Positions 35,657 to 43,960 are shown, counted from the stretch's first letter. The stretch is DNA of 45,322 nt from Vibrio ruber DSM 16370 (GCF_900163965.1 NZ_FULE01000007.1:1-45322), one strand, 5' to 3'. Notes: generated from the sequence alone by a model not told the origin. Numbers and translations are program-made.

Positions 35657-35721
35657 TTCAAACGCAATTCAATTTTCAACTGAATCTAATTTCAAACGTG
35701 ATCTAATTTCAAACATCGGCT
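35654..35721. repeat. Four 17-bp direct repeats (iterons) upstream of the racemase
   Basis: AATTTCAAACGCAATTC, AATTTTCAACTGAATCT, AATTTCAAACGTGATCT and AATTTCAAACATCGGCT follow each other with no gap. The AATTTCAAAC core is exact in three and has one substitution in the second. The array begins inside the palindrome at 35645-35656. A period of 17 bp is somewhat more than 1.5 helical turns. It may be a multi-site regulator array. Confidence 0.85.
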
Positions 35722-35786
35722 TGTCAGTTTTATGGGGTGTGAATTCGTGAGTCGGTGCTGAGGTATTTATCAAGCTAAGCTGTGAC

Positions 35787-35823
35787 CTTCCGGCTGATCA
35801 ACGTTGCATCGATCAGCCGGAAG
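35787..35823 (-). terminator. Long hairpin after the permease gene
   Basis: CTTCCGGCTGATC pairs perfectly with GATCAGCCGGAAG (13-bp stem, 11-nt loop), starting 20 bp past the permease stop. No T run follows on the minus strand, so it may be a factor-dependent terminator or an mRNA 3'-end stabiliser. Confidence 0.7.
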
Positions 35824-35842
35824 ATCGCGTTTGGATGACGGA

Positions 35843-37213
35843 TCAGACTTGTTCTGAACTCAATACCATGGCTTCGCTGGCTTTGGCACGCTGAGATTTG
35901 GTGGCCAGAAAATAGAGATAGCCGACAAACATCATAGCCGCAAATAACAGGGCGATGATGAGATTAAACCAGATCATGGCGATCAGGCAGATTACCGATA
36001 AAACCAAAGCAATGGCGGGAACAACCGGATACCCCGGCGCCCGGTAGCTGCGCACCATGTGAGGTTCACTCTGGCGCAGTTTAAACAGACTAAGCATACT
36101 CATGATATACATCACAATCGCCCCGAAGACGGCCATGGTGATCATCGCCGCAGTCAAACTCATTCCTTGCAGGTTAATGACCCCGTCACTGAAAATGGCA
36201 ATAATTCCGATAATACCGCCGGTGATAATCGCACGTTGCGGTGTTTTGAATGCCGACAGCTTTGCCAGACCTGCGGGCATATAACCGGCACGGGCGAGGG
36301 CAAAAAACTGGCGTGAATAGCCGAGAATAATGCCGTGGAAGCTGGCAATCAGACCAAACAGGCCAATCCAGACCAACATATGCAGCCAGGTGGAGTTATC
36401 GCCGACAATCATTTTCATCGCTTGGGGCAGCGGATCATTAATCCCTGACAGGGTCTGCCAGTTTCCTGCACCTCCGGCGAATATCATGACACCAATTGCC
36501 AACATCACCAGGGTTAAAATCCCGGAAATATAGGCGACAGGAATGGTCCGTTTCGGATCTTTGGCTTCTTCAGCAGCCATGGCTGCGCCCTCAATGGCGA
36601 GAAAGAACCAGATGGCAAACGGAATCGCTGCAAAGACTCCGGTGATCGCGTGGACACCAAAGGTATCACTACCGGCCCAGCCATTGGCTGTGAAGTTCGC
36701 CAGACTGAATCCGGGGGCGACAACGCCCATAAACACCAACAATTCAATCACCGCTAAAATGGTTACACAAAGTTCAAAGGTCGCGGCAAGTTTGACACCC
36801 AGACAGTTCAGCCCCATGAAGACAATATAAGCGCCGACGGCGGCATATTTGGGATCCAAACCGGGATACTGAACATTGAGATAAGCACCGATGGCCATTG
36901 CAATCGCCGGTGGCGCGAAAACGAATTCAATCAGCGTCGCATAACCGGCAATTAAACCGCCGATTTCACCGAAAGCACGCCGACTGTAGGCAAACGGCCC
37001 GCCTGCGTGTGGAATCGCAGCAGTCAGTTCCGTAAAGCTAAAAATAAAACAGGTATACATGATAGCAATTAAGGCTGTGGTAATCAGGAACCCGAGTGTT
37101 CCGGCTACGCCCCAGCCATAACTCCAGCCAAAATATTCCCCGGAGATCACAAGCCCGACCGCAATTCCCCACAGGTGAATCGTGCCCAGCGTTGGTTTCA
37201 ATTTTTCGGTCAT
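35843..37213 (-). CDS. APC family permease, ethanolamine permease-like
   Basis: 456 residues from ATG 37213, chosen for GGAGGG 6 nt upstream and the family start MTEKLKPTLGTIHLWGIAVG. The longer open frame has no start signal. There are about 12 membrane helices. VISGEYFGWSYGWGVAG and SFTELTAAIPHAGGPFAYSRRAFG match the ethanolamine permease (Eat-type) branch of the amino acid-polyamine-organocation superfamily. An ethanolamine or amino acid substrate fits, but no eut genes are near. The racemase is next downstream, so both may serve one nitrogen-compound pathway. They are probably separately transcribed, because a 13-bp stem hairpin lies between. Confidence 0.88.
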   Translation of the reverse strand: MTEKLKPTLGTIHLWGIAVGLVISGEYFGWSYGWGVAGTLGFLITTALIAIMYTCFIFSFTELTAAIPHAGGPFAYSRRAFGEIGGLIAGYATLIEFVFAPPAIAMAIGAYLNVQYPGLDPKYAAVGAYIVFMGLNCLGVKLAATFELCVTILAVIELLVFMGVVAPGFSLANFTANGWAGSDTFGVHAITGVFAAIPFAIWFFLAIEGAAMAAEEAKDPKRTIPVAYISGILTLVMLAIGVMIFAGGAGNWQTLSGINDPLPQAMKMIVGDNSTWLHMLVWIGLFGLIASFHGIILGYSRQFFALARAGYMPAGLAKLSAFKTPQRAIITGGIIGIIAIFSDGVINLQGMSLTAAMITMAVFGAIVMYIMSMLSLFKLRQSEPHMVRSYRAPGYPVVPAIALVLSVICLIAMIWFNLIIALLFAAMMFVGYLYFLATKSQRAKASEAMVLSSEQV

Positions 37214-37633
37214 GATTGCCCTCCATTTATTTCGTTCCATGACGATGAGATCCTTTCCCAACATCCATGTTTTCAACAATATGACAGACGTCCAATGCTT
37301 AAAGTGTGCCTGAATGATTTCGGTGGCGTGCAAGTGGGGGAAGAGACGGTTGTGGTGATACGGTATAGAGGGGGGCTGATTGCATCAAACGAGGGCGACA
37401 GGCTGCTTTGTGAGGATCTGATGTGGCAAAACTATCAATATTCTGAAACAGAGATAGCAGATGTTGCGACGAAAAAGGTTCACAAAATCAGTGAGAAGAC
37501 AGGGCGTAGACCGTGTGATTTGCGCAATGATTGTGCATGGAGAACTGTTTTTGTGCGTTTCTTTCGGTGCATGATATTGAGAATATCAGGTCATCGTTAA
37601 GCAGGGCACCAGGCGTGCCCTGCATCAAGATTG
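37214..37633. promoter_or_regulatory. Permease upstream region with 17-bp near-palindrome
   Basis: 420 bp with no convincing gene; the plus-strand frame 37175-37600 lacks start signals and has no recognisable protein features. At 37521-37537 TGCGCAAT-G-ATTGTGCA is an 8-bp inverted repeat with one mismatch. Read on the minus strand the same segment (TGCAC, 5 nt, TTGCG) is a poor sigma-54-like match. It lies about 310 bp before the permease start. Confidence 0.35.
37601..37623 (-). terminator. Terminator-like hairpin after the chorismate mutase gene
   Basis: GCAGGGCAC and GTGCCCTGC make a perfect 9-bp stem with a 5-nt loop, 11 bp after the stop. The minus strand continues TTAACG, so the U-tract is short. 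Confidence 0.7.
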
Positions 37634-38164
37634 TTATTGAAGCCGGATCTGAGTCAGCGCTTGAAACAGGGCTTTTTTATCTGCGTCAATGAGGTATTTT
37701 GAATTGAGCGTGGTTTTAAATGTGGCATAGTCGCTTGCGGAGAAGTGTCCGCCGTCGCGCAGATATGCCGCAATATCGGTATTAATTTGGTTACCGAGTG
37801 TGATCAGCGCAGGGCGAATCACCGTTTTTAAGTCTCTGGGTTGCGCGGTCGTCGGCTGGCTTAATAAATCAGCACGATAGCGATACTGTATCGCTTTGGC
37901 GGCTGAGATCTGTGCTTTAAAAAATCCGATCACACTCTGTTTATCCAATCCTTTTTGTGCTGCGGACTGGCTCGCCTTGTCAATCACAACCACTTCACGC
38001 TCAATATCTTCAATCGGTTTTCTATGGATGGCTTTGTACAAGGCGACATCTTCCATATAACTGAGTCGCTGGTTGATGGTTGAAAAAATCTCCGCAGGTG
38101 TCGGGGCTGCGAATACATTAAATGATAACAATGCCACGACCAGTACGGTTACCGTTTTAAACAT
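37634..38164 (-). CDS. Secreted chorismate mutase, AroQ gamma class
   Basis: 176 residues with a Sec signal peptide (MFKTVTVLVVALLSFNVFAA). The mature all-helical protein has INQRLSYMEDVALYKAIHRKP at its start, with the Arg and Lys expected for chorismate binding, then AAKAIQYRYRADLLSQP. The C-terminal helices contain LITLGNQINTDIAAYL. This matches the periplasmic monofunctional chorismate mutases (TIGR01806-like) of Yersinia and Pseudomonas. It converts chorismate to prephenate outside the cytoplasm; its biological purpose there is unresolved. It is monocistronic, with its own 3' hairpin. Confidence 0.85.
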   Translation of the reverse strand: MFKTVTVLVVALLSFNVFAAPTPAEIFSTINQRLSYMEDVALYKAIHRKPIEDIEREVVVIDKASQSAAQKGLDKQSVIGFFKAQISAAKAIQYRYRADLLSQPTTAQPRDLKTVIRPALITLGNQINTDIAAYLRDGGHFSASDYATFKTTLNSKYLIDADKKALFQALTQIRLQ

Positions 38165-38280
38165 AACTACCTCATATTTTATGAATAAGATTGATTATCA
38201 TAGAGTGATTTGTCGGTGGCGCAATCGATTTTATGATTGGTGTTGAGGAAGGGGGGCGTCCCAAACACTTGTATTACAGT

Positions 38281-38529
38281 TTTATCTTCCTAGCCATTGG
38301 CGTTGCAGTTTGACGCACAATTGCGTTTTTCGGTTTCAGAGGCATCGGTGCTCAGTGCGCCAGTTCATCTTTCAGAGATGAAAGACGAACCAGAAAATCT
38401 TTTTTGTTTGGCGGCGTCACACGCGTTCCAGAACCAGCTTTTACGGGCGTCCTGCCCGGAAAAGCCTAACCATTCATCCGTGAATGGTTTTCTTCGGTGG
38501 GTGGTTGATTTGAGTTGGGTGAAACATTG
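38281..38529 (+). repeat. Structured intergenic repeat, copy A (long form)
   Basis: A head similar to copy C (TTTTATCTTCCTAGCC) leads into GACGCACAATTG at 38312. Then come CGGTTTCAGAGGCATCGG, GTGCGCC, a TCTTTC-AGAGAT-GAAAGA hairpin, a unique middle with GGGC-GTCCT-GCCC, and AACCATTC-ATCCGT-GAATGGTT. The end is GAAACATTG. About 150 bp in the middle are nearly identical to copy C. Open frames across it on both strands are artefacts of the repeat. Confidence 0.85.
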
Positions 38530-38799
38530 TAATGTCTTGCAATCCCTGTCTACATCAAAGAATGTCATGGTTGTGTCAATTTTTTATGGATGTTTTCTGC
38601 AACATATTCAATGATATATCCGGTATTTAAGTATTGTTTATGAGTATGAATTCATATGCACTTCATGTGGTGAGACAATTGACGGTCCGCCATTTTTATA
38701 TCTGGTTGCTTCATCAATTTATACCGTAAGAATGACTTTACGATGCTGCCCGCAGATGCGGGCGTCATACTTTTTAATCGACTCTGAGGATGTCAAAAC
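38530..38799. other. Intergenic DNA between repeat copy A and the next gene
   Basis: 270 bp with no gene. A short hairpin near 38749-38764 (GCCCGCA/TGCGGGC, loop GA) lies upstream of the 38800 gene. A T run follows after ATAC, so it may terminate read-through from upstream. Confidence 0.4.
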
Positions 38800-39405
38800 A
38801 TGTCGTTAACCGAGCAATACAATAAAAACGGACTTGCTAAACCTATCACTATTCGTCCGACATATAAGATGCATTTGTGTCTCTGGGGTGGGGGGATATT
38901 TCTACTACTTTGCAGTTTTATATCGGCAGGATCTGATGACTGGATATTGAGTATTTTCGGGATTCCCTTCTTTGGACTGGTTCTTGTTGTCGCCGGAAGT
39001 GCGATACGAAAAGGAAAAGATCGTGGTCTTGTTCAATTTTCCGATTCGGGGCTTTGGCTTTCAACCATTGCCACAACACTTCCTTGGGAATCTATAGGCC
39101 CAGCTTGGGTAAATAGAACTGAAAATGAAGGCCGCGCAACTGACGATGTTGTGTTTATTGTGCACAATGTCGATCAATATGTTGTAGAAACGAACTGGAT
39201 AACTCGTTTGTATCTAAAACTCACTAAAAAAACGCTTAATATTAAGGATGGGGGGATATTAGATTTTGGCCTTGAGGTGCTTTTTATAAAGGCTGATGCA
39301 GAGGATTCTTTGGACGAAATGCAAACGCAATTAGAGCAAGCTAGAGAGCTTGCTGGTGATGACCCGACAGCTGTTCTACTGAATATACCAGTCCATTTAG
39401 GTTAG
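38800..39405 (+). CDS. Hypothetical membrane protein with a possible PH-like domain
   Basis: 201 residues, not recognised with certainty. A short cytoplasmic N-terminus precedes two closely spaced membrane helices (about residues 24-67). A soluble domain follows with VQFSDSGLWLSTIATTLPWESIGPAWV and IVHNVDQYVVETNWITRLYL, a pattern like bacterial PH-type proteins (STM3941-like). The C-terminus is acidic and helical (AEDSLDEMQTQLEQARELAGD). GAGGATG about 9 nt before the ATG is a moderate ribosome-binding site. The gene is more AT-rich than the mal block. It lies between repeat copies A and B. Confidence 0.7.
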   Translation: MSLTEQYNKNGLAKPITIRPTYKMHLCLWGGGIFLLLCSFISAGSDDWILSIFGIPFFGLVLVVAGSAIRKGKDRGLVQFSDSGLWLSTIATTLPWESIGPAWVNRTENEGRATDDVVFIVHNVDQYVVETNWITRLYLKLTKKTLNIKDGGILDFGLEVLFIKADAEDSLDEMQTQLEQARELAGDDPTAVLLNIPVHLG

Positions 39406-39522
39406 GTACGTCTCCCTACGAACTTGCGGCTTTACTTAACGCTTGCTCGTCAAAATATGGAAAGAAAATTGCCTGAGGCTTGGTTCCATATTCAGTCTCT
39501 TAGCCTATGACTTCGAAAATAT

Positions 39523-39659
39523 GGCGCACAATTCTGTTCTTCAATTTCTTTTATATCGGTAATGTGCGCCAGTGACTCTTGCCAAGATGCAAGCCTAACC
39601 ATTCTTCCGTGAATGGTTTTCTTCGGTGGGTGGTTGATTTGAGTGAAGTGAAACATTGC
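39523..39659 (+). repeat. Structured intergenic repeat, copy B (short form)
   Basis: GGCGCACAATTC to ATGTGCGCC is followed by an ACTCTTGC...GATGCAAG hairpin, then directly by CCTAACCATTC-TTCCGT-GAATGG. It has the same end as copy A (TTCTTCGGTGGGTGGTTGAT and GAAACATTG). About 85 bp of the copy A/C middle are absent. It starts 118 bp after the preceding stop. Confidence 0.85.
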
Positions 39660-39822
39660 AAAAGCTAGATGAGTCACAGGACTTGGAGCGAAAATTCTGT
39701 TTGATATTGGTACGTTGTCGATATTTTTATGAGTATTTTCAATTCATTGCATGAGGTGTTTTATAGAATCGTTCTGTATAATCACGATTATGTGCTACTG
39801 AGAATAAAAAAGGAGATTTGTC

Positions 39823-40419
39823 GTGAAGGTCTATGGAGATATCCAATCTGGAAATTGTTACAAGGTAAAACTGTTGCTTTCATTTTTAGGGATTGCGCAT
39901 GAATGGTGCCACATGAGTGTTTTAAAGGGCGACACTAAAACGGCTGAGTTTTTGTCAATCAACCCGAACGGCAGAATACCAGCAGTTGTCTTGGATGATG
40001 GCCGCTTTTTGTCAGAGTCGAACGCCATTCTGGGGTATTTTGCTGATGGGACAGCGTTTATTCCTAGTGACAAATATGACAAAGCTAAAATGTATGAATG
40101 GTTGTTCTTTGAGCAATATAGCCATGAGCCATTCATTGCAGTAGCGCGTTTTATACAAAAATTTCAAGGCATGCCAGCATCAAGATTAGATGAGTACCAT
40201 GCATTGCAGCCCGGTGGTAACAAAGCTTTATCAATTATGGATAGCCAACTAACTCAAACGGATTATCTTGTTGGCAACCAATTGACGCTCGCTGATATTG
40301 CGTTGTACGCGTATACGCATGTGGCAAATGAGGGTGGCTTTGACTTATCCCGTTATCCAAACATTCAATTATGGTGTAAACGAATTCAAGCACATGAAAG
40401 TTACGTTGGTATGGCCTAA
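39823..40419 (+). CDS. Glutathione S-transferase family protein
   Basis: 198 residues from a GTG start with AGGAGA 6 nt upstream. The N-terminal thioredoxin-like domain has MKVYGDIQSGNCYKVKLLLS (a Ser near residue 9 may activate glutathione), the cis-Pro in NPNGRIPAVVLDDG and ESNAI for the glutathione gamma-glutamyl group. The all-helical C-terminal domain has the N-capping LVGNQLTLADIALYAYTH. It is a cytosolic enzyme that conjugates or reduces a substrate with glutathione; the substrate is unknown. It is an orphan gene between repeat copies B and C. The stop follows a normal C-terminus (SYVGMA), slightly shorter than many homologues. Confidence 0.88.
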   Translation: MKVYGDIQSGNCYKVKLLLSFLGIAHEWCHMSVLKGDTKTAEFLSINPNGRIPAVVLDDGRFLSESNAILGYFADGTAFIPSDKYDKAKMYEWLFFEQYSHEPFIAVARFIQKFQGMPASRLDEYHALQPGGNKALSIMDSQLTQTDYLVGNQLTLADIALYAYTHVANEGGFDLSRYPNIQLWCKRIQAHESYVGMA

Positions 40420-40585
40420 AGCACAGATTAGACTGCACGATAATTTCTGCTTGGTATGATATTGCCCTGATTTTTAACATGTTTTTATACGATTATGTGA
40501 AATGTTTATTGGACGACAGCAAGTGATACAGAAGTATTCCTATTGCATGGTTCTGTATCACTTTCTGTTAGCTGTAAAGGAAAAA

Positions 40586-41164
40586 ATGAAGAAAAAATAC
40601 TTGATTTATGGATTGGTTAGCTCGCTTGTAATCACTGGTCCGTTAGGCGCTGAGGCATTAGGCGGTCGGTCCGGCGCTTTAGAAATTAAGATACTGTCTA
40701 CGATGATTGCGTTTACTGTCTATAGCATTATCGGTTTGTGTTGTCATGCAACATTGGCAAGCAAATATGCTGATGTTGGTAAGTTTGGTTTAGGCGTTAC
40801 TTGCTGTGGACTGGTATTTTCTATTGTGACGACTTGGGCAGAATTTCGAATTGAGGATTTTCTTCCATTTCGTTTCACTTTGTTAGTGATCAGTATTTGC
40901 TTTGCTCACTGTTCCCTGATGTTGTTAGTAAAAGTTTACAACTCCGCTATCTCAGCAACAAGGATTATCTCGATATCTGCAAGTATACTTTGCGCTTGCA
41001 TCGCCATGTCTATGACGGATAGTCGTAATCTAAATGTAGAGGTACTTATGCTACTTGGCATCGTTGCTATTGTGGGTTTGATATCAACAATTATCACATC
41101 AATATTGTCATTCACAGCGGATAAGTCAAATTATACGGACGACGAAAACGCCACCGATGTTTGA
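40586..41164 (+). CDS. Hypothetical polytopic membrane protein
   Basis: 192 residues from ATG 40586, which has AAAGGA 6 nt upstream and begins MKKKYLIYGLVSSL. The longer frame from 40502 lacks a ribosome-binding site. About six membrane helices are visible, with a Cys-rich second and third (IIGLCCHATLASK, GVTCCGLVF). The C-terminus is short, acidic and cytoplasmic (SNYTDDENATDV). No family is recognised. It lies 166 bp after the GST gene and may share its transcript. Repeat copy C follows by about 50 bp. Confidence 0.65.
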   Translation: MKKKYLIYGLVSSLVITGPLGAEALGGRSGALEIKILSTMIAFTVYSIIGLCCHATLASKYADVGKFGLGVTCCGLVFSIVTTWAEFRIEDFLPFRFTLLVISICFAHCSLMLLVKVYNSAISATRIISISASILCACIAMSMTDSRNLNVEVLMLLGIVAIVGLISTIITSILSFTADKSNYTDDENATDV

Positions 41165-41217
41165 GAAGCGTTAATGTTACAAGGAAATGCCAATTCCCAA
41201 GCTTCAAATATCATCCT

Positions 41218-41464
41218 TTTACTTTTCCAGCCTTGGGCTCCTGAATTTGACGCACAACTGGTTTCCCCGGTTTCAGAGGCATCGGTGCTCAGTGCGCCAG
41301 TTCATCTTTCAGAGATGAAAGACGAACCAGAAAATCTTTTTTGTTTGGCGGCGTCACACGCGTTCCAGAACCAGCTTTTACGGGCGTCCTGCCCGGAAAA
41401 GCTTAACCATTCTTCCATGAATGGTTTTCTTTGATTGGTGGTTTGTTTGAGTGAAGTGAAACAT
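41218..41464 (+). repeat. Structured intergenic repeat, copy C (long form)
   Basis: It begins TTTTACTTTTCCAGCC, about 50 bp after the preceding stop, and reaches GACGCACAACTG at 41249. From CGGTTTCAGAGG to CCCGGAAAAG it is practically identical to copy A. The third hairpin is AACCATTC-TTCCAT-GAATGGTT. The end differs from A and B (TTTGATTGGTGG) before the shared GTGAAACAT. Confidence 0.85.
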
Positions 41465-41894
41465 GTTTAAAACGAAGCTAAATTGATCGATGATCTCAGG
41501 GTAAGATTCAGGGATGAATTTTCAGGATTGCTTGAGCAGGATGCGAATCAATCCGCCCCTGATGACGTGCGCTGAACTTAAACCTAGGCCTTTTGGGGTA
41601 CTTTTTCGGCCGTGAAAAAGTATCTGGGGCGCAGTCGGAGATGGCAATGAGAGCGAGGAACGGGATTGCGCACCAAACCAACAGATTTACTATTGGTCAC
41701 ACCAAACCGCGATTTAATCATCTCAAGCGAGCTTCCCTGTTACTCCCATTCCAAAAATAACCACTCCTCATCAAAACCCCCAAATTTAAACATGTTTTAT
41801 AAATCCATTTGAGTATAATTGTTAATTCATATGAAAATAATTTTATCAATAAGCATCCATCGATAAAACAATCACGGCTCAGTCAACAACGTCA
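41465..41894. other. Intergenic DNA before the toxin gene
   Basis: 430 bp. An untracked plus-strand stretch (about 41478-41574) reads EAKLIDDLRVRFRDEFSGLL and more before a TGA. It looks protein-like and may be a gene-end remnant. TACTTTTTC-GGCCGT-GAAAAAGTA (41599-41622) is a perfect 9-bp inverted repeat. The 41760-41890 part is very AT-rich and probably holds the toxin promoter. Confidence 0.45.
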
Positions 41895-43469
41895 ATGAAC
41901 TATCAAACCACTCAAATCTACAACCTGATGCGTTATGAATTTGCTCAAGTTGAAGGGGATTTTGCCTCTTTAAGTGAGTCAGAGATGAAATCTGTCATGC
42001 CTGCCGGAATGCGCTTTGCTGATTTTCTTGAACAACTTCACTACGGTCATCAAGTGTTACTCACTGATGTGCCATCGGTTCCGTTGCTGATTCGGGATCG
42101 GGATGAATGGGGCAATCAATATTGGCGAGTCAATCCCGGGGTTGAGCCTCATCTCGATTCATTAGCCTTCAAGGCTTATACCGCCAGAGTTGAACTGGTC
42201 AATCATGGCATCGGTTCATCTTATTCCGGCAGCGTTAACGCTTCTGTTTCTACCGAGCCTTATGTCGAGCGTGAACCTGTGAAACTCACTTTAGCAGAAC
42301 GTCTGAACAAGCAGCGTCAGGAGCGACTACGGGAGCTGGATAAAATCCCACTGCCTTCATCCGCATGGCAGAACGTATTTAACAAACCGCCCGTCAAACC
42401 CTCCCGTTTCGCCAAATCTGCGCGAGTGCCGAGCGGTACGTGTGACATCGGTACACAAAGAGAGTCGCTTTCTGCGCTGGGGGATTATGCAGCTTATACA
42501 CTGGCCGTCGGGCAAGGGGTAAGTGCAGCATCTGGAGAAGCCTTTTTAACGCGTATTGGCGGTGCAGCGCTGGCAGAACTGCCGGGAATGGCGATGAAAA
42601 TCGTCGGGCGAGCTGGCATTCTGGCTGCATTTGTGCCGAACAAATTAGCGGACAGTACGCTCTATAGTGCAGCCGATATGCTCAATAAAGATATGGTTGA
42701 AACCAATATTCGCTTGGGTTTCAATACGGAAGGGCGAATTTACGGCTATCACGTCAATGGGACGAATATCCCTAAGCGTGAAGTAAAACAGGTTGGTGAG
42801 CGGTTTGTCGTCGAGTTAGAGCCGGATATCACTATTGAATGGGTGCCGATCAGTGGTGATTTTGGCGGTAAACCGATCCTTGTCAATCCTATCCCGGAGA
42901 TGGAAAAGTTTGATATCTGGATCCATCCGGAAGCGGAGCAAGGTCAAGAGTTTGATAATACCTACATTACGCCAATTACTGATGCGGATCTGCAAGACTA
43001 TATTCTGACCTTTCCGGCAGAGACTGGGTTACCACCGTTGTATGTGGTGTATCAGAAAACGGATAAGCCAAAAGTAAAACCGTTAGAAGTTGGGACTTAT
43101 GGCGAGCTGGCGGCAAGAAGTGCGAAAGATGGGATGGATATTGATCATATTCCTTCATTTAAGGCGATTGAAAAGTGGGCTTCAAGCGATGGTGAGGATT
43201 TAACAGCCGCTGAAATCCGGGCTTTAAAAAACGCTACAAATGGGCTTGCCATTCCGAATGAGATTCATAGAAAATGTTCCCGTACCTATGGAGGACGAAA
43301 TACTGATAAGCAAAGCTCACTTGATGCTTTAGATTTAGAGGCAGCAGCTAACAAAGATATGAAGGCAATTCGTGGTTGCTTAGCGCAACATGGATACAGT
43401 AAGAACGATATTGATAATACATTTGATAAACTGCATAGATTAAACAAAGAAGCGGGGTTATATGACTAA
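41895..43469 (+). CDS. Antibacterial toxin: pyocin-S domain with HNH-like nuclease end
   Basis: 524 residues. N-terminal residues 1-110 are of unknown type; a Lys/Arg/Glu-rich helical stretch follows (about 130-160). A hydrophobic Ala/Gly-rich region (about 190-260) may serve membrane passage. Residues about 295-395 match the S-type pyocin domain (WVPISGDFGGKPILVNPIPE, FDIWIHPEAEQGQEFDNTYI). The C-terminal domain has GMDIDHIPSFKAI (about 411-423) and IPNEIHRKCSRTYGGRN (about 452-468), a DHxPS...H...RTYGGRN arrangement of HNH/endonuclease VII-type toxins, so DNA or RNA cleavage is likely. No PAAR, signal peptide or receptor-binding domain is evident; export by type VI secretion or lysis is unresolved. 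The stop overlaps the downstream gene by 8 bp. Confidence 0.8.
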   Translation: MNYQTTQIYNLMRYEFAQVEGDFASLSESEMKSVMPAGMRFADFLEQLHYGHQVLLTDVPSVPLLIRDRDEWGNQYWRVNPGVEPHLDSLAFKAYTARVELVNHGIGSSYSGSVNASVSTEPYVEREPVKLTLAERLNKQRQERLRELDKIPLPSSAWQNVFNKPPVKPSRFAKSARVPSGTCDIGTQRESLSALGDYAAYTLAVGQGVSAASGEAFLTRIGGAALAELPGMAMKIVGRAGILAAFVPNKLADSTLYSAADMLNKDMVETNIRLGFNTEGRIYGYHVNGTNIPKREVKQVGERFVVELEPDITIEWVPISGDFGGKPILVNPIPEMEKFDIWIHPEAEQGQEFDNTYITPITDADLQDYILTFPAETGLPPLYVVYQKTDKPKVKPLEVGTYGELAARSAKDGMDIDHIPSFKAIEKWASSDGEDLTAAEIRALKNATNGLAIPNEIHRKCSRTYGGRNTDKQSSLDALDLEAAANKDMKAIRGCLAQHGYSKNDIDNTFDKLHRLNKEAGLYD

Positions 43470-43914
43470 ACCAACTCAGTGGCTCAATCAAACTTATCAA
43501 GAACTTGTGCATGATTCGTCGTTCATGACTGTAATCGGTGGAAACGTTCCTCAGTTTGATGAAGTGTTAGATGAAAGACATGACATTGTTTGTTGTGACG
43601 GTCATGTGAACATGATTTTTGATCGTGATTATCGATTGAAGACGCTGATTTTTTCATTATCGCCTGATAGTGCTGTTTGTGTTCGCTATATTGCGGCAGA
43701 GTTAACCTTTTTTAATCAATCTACTGTGATTCATGATGTGCTTAACACATTAGGAGAGCCAGATGAGATAGGGAAAGCGAAGAAGCTTCCCGGTTTAATA
43801 AAAAAGGGCTGGTTAAGGTACAACCGTGAATTTTACAGAATAACTTTCTCTATCGATAATAGTGATCCAGATAAGATTGCAGACGTTCGCTTCAGTGCTT
43901 CTCCCAATAATTGA
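43462..43914 (+). CDS. Putative immunity protein for the upstream nuclease toxin
   Basis: 150 residues, starting 8 bp inside the toxin gene, so translation is coupled. No family is recognised with certainty. The protein is soluble and mixed alpha/beta, with CCDGHVNMIFDRDYRLKTLIFS and a VLNTLGEPDEIGKAKKLPG segment. The overlap, the small size and the position directly after a nuclease domain identify it as the cognate immunity protein. Both this gene and the toxin's last 100 codons are more AT-rich than the toxin's first part, as expected for an exchangeable toxin/immunity cassette. Confidence 0.7.
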   Translation: MTKPTQWLNQTYQELVHDSSFMTVIGGNVPQFDEVLDERHDIVCCDGHVNMIFDRDYRLKTLIFSLSPDSAVCVRYIAAELTFFNQSTVIHDVLNTLGEPDEIGKAKKLPGLIKKGWLRYNREFYRITFSIDNSDPDKIADVRFSASPNN

Positions 43915-43929
43915 ATTTTTGATGATATT

Positions 43930-43960
43930 TTACCTTCCCAGCCTCTGGCTAGACATGGCT
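43930..43960 (+). repeat. Possible truncated head of the structured repeat
   Basis: TTTTACCTTCCCAGCCTCTG starts 17 bp after the immunity stop and resembles the first 20 bp of copies A and C. The GACGCAC part and hairpins are missing. The match is short and may be chance. Confidence 0.35.

Noticed and set aside
35654..35721. CRISPR array.
   Set aside because: The 17-bp units abut with no spacers, and no cas genes are present in the window.
37175..37600. A 141-residue plus-strand frame between the permease and chorismate mutase genes.
   Set aside because: Its start lies inside the permease gene on the opposite strand, no ribosome-binding site is seen, and the peptide has no domain-like pattern. 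The region is better explained as promoter DNA.
38460..38530. Repeat copies as integron attC sites (GCCTAAC resembles the R'' core RYYYAAC).
   Set aside because: No matching GTTRRRY core is found at the expected distance; the only nearby GTT is GTTGATT. The AAC belongs to a local hairpin. Copy D lacks the motif altogether.
38297..38614. Open frames over repeat copies A and C (for example 38297-38614 + and 41174-41434 +) as real proteins.
   Set aside because: The shared peptide comes only from the shared DNA repeat. Indels and size variants between copies do not respect a reading frame, and B and D do not keep it open.
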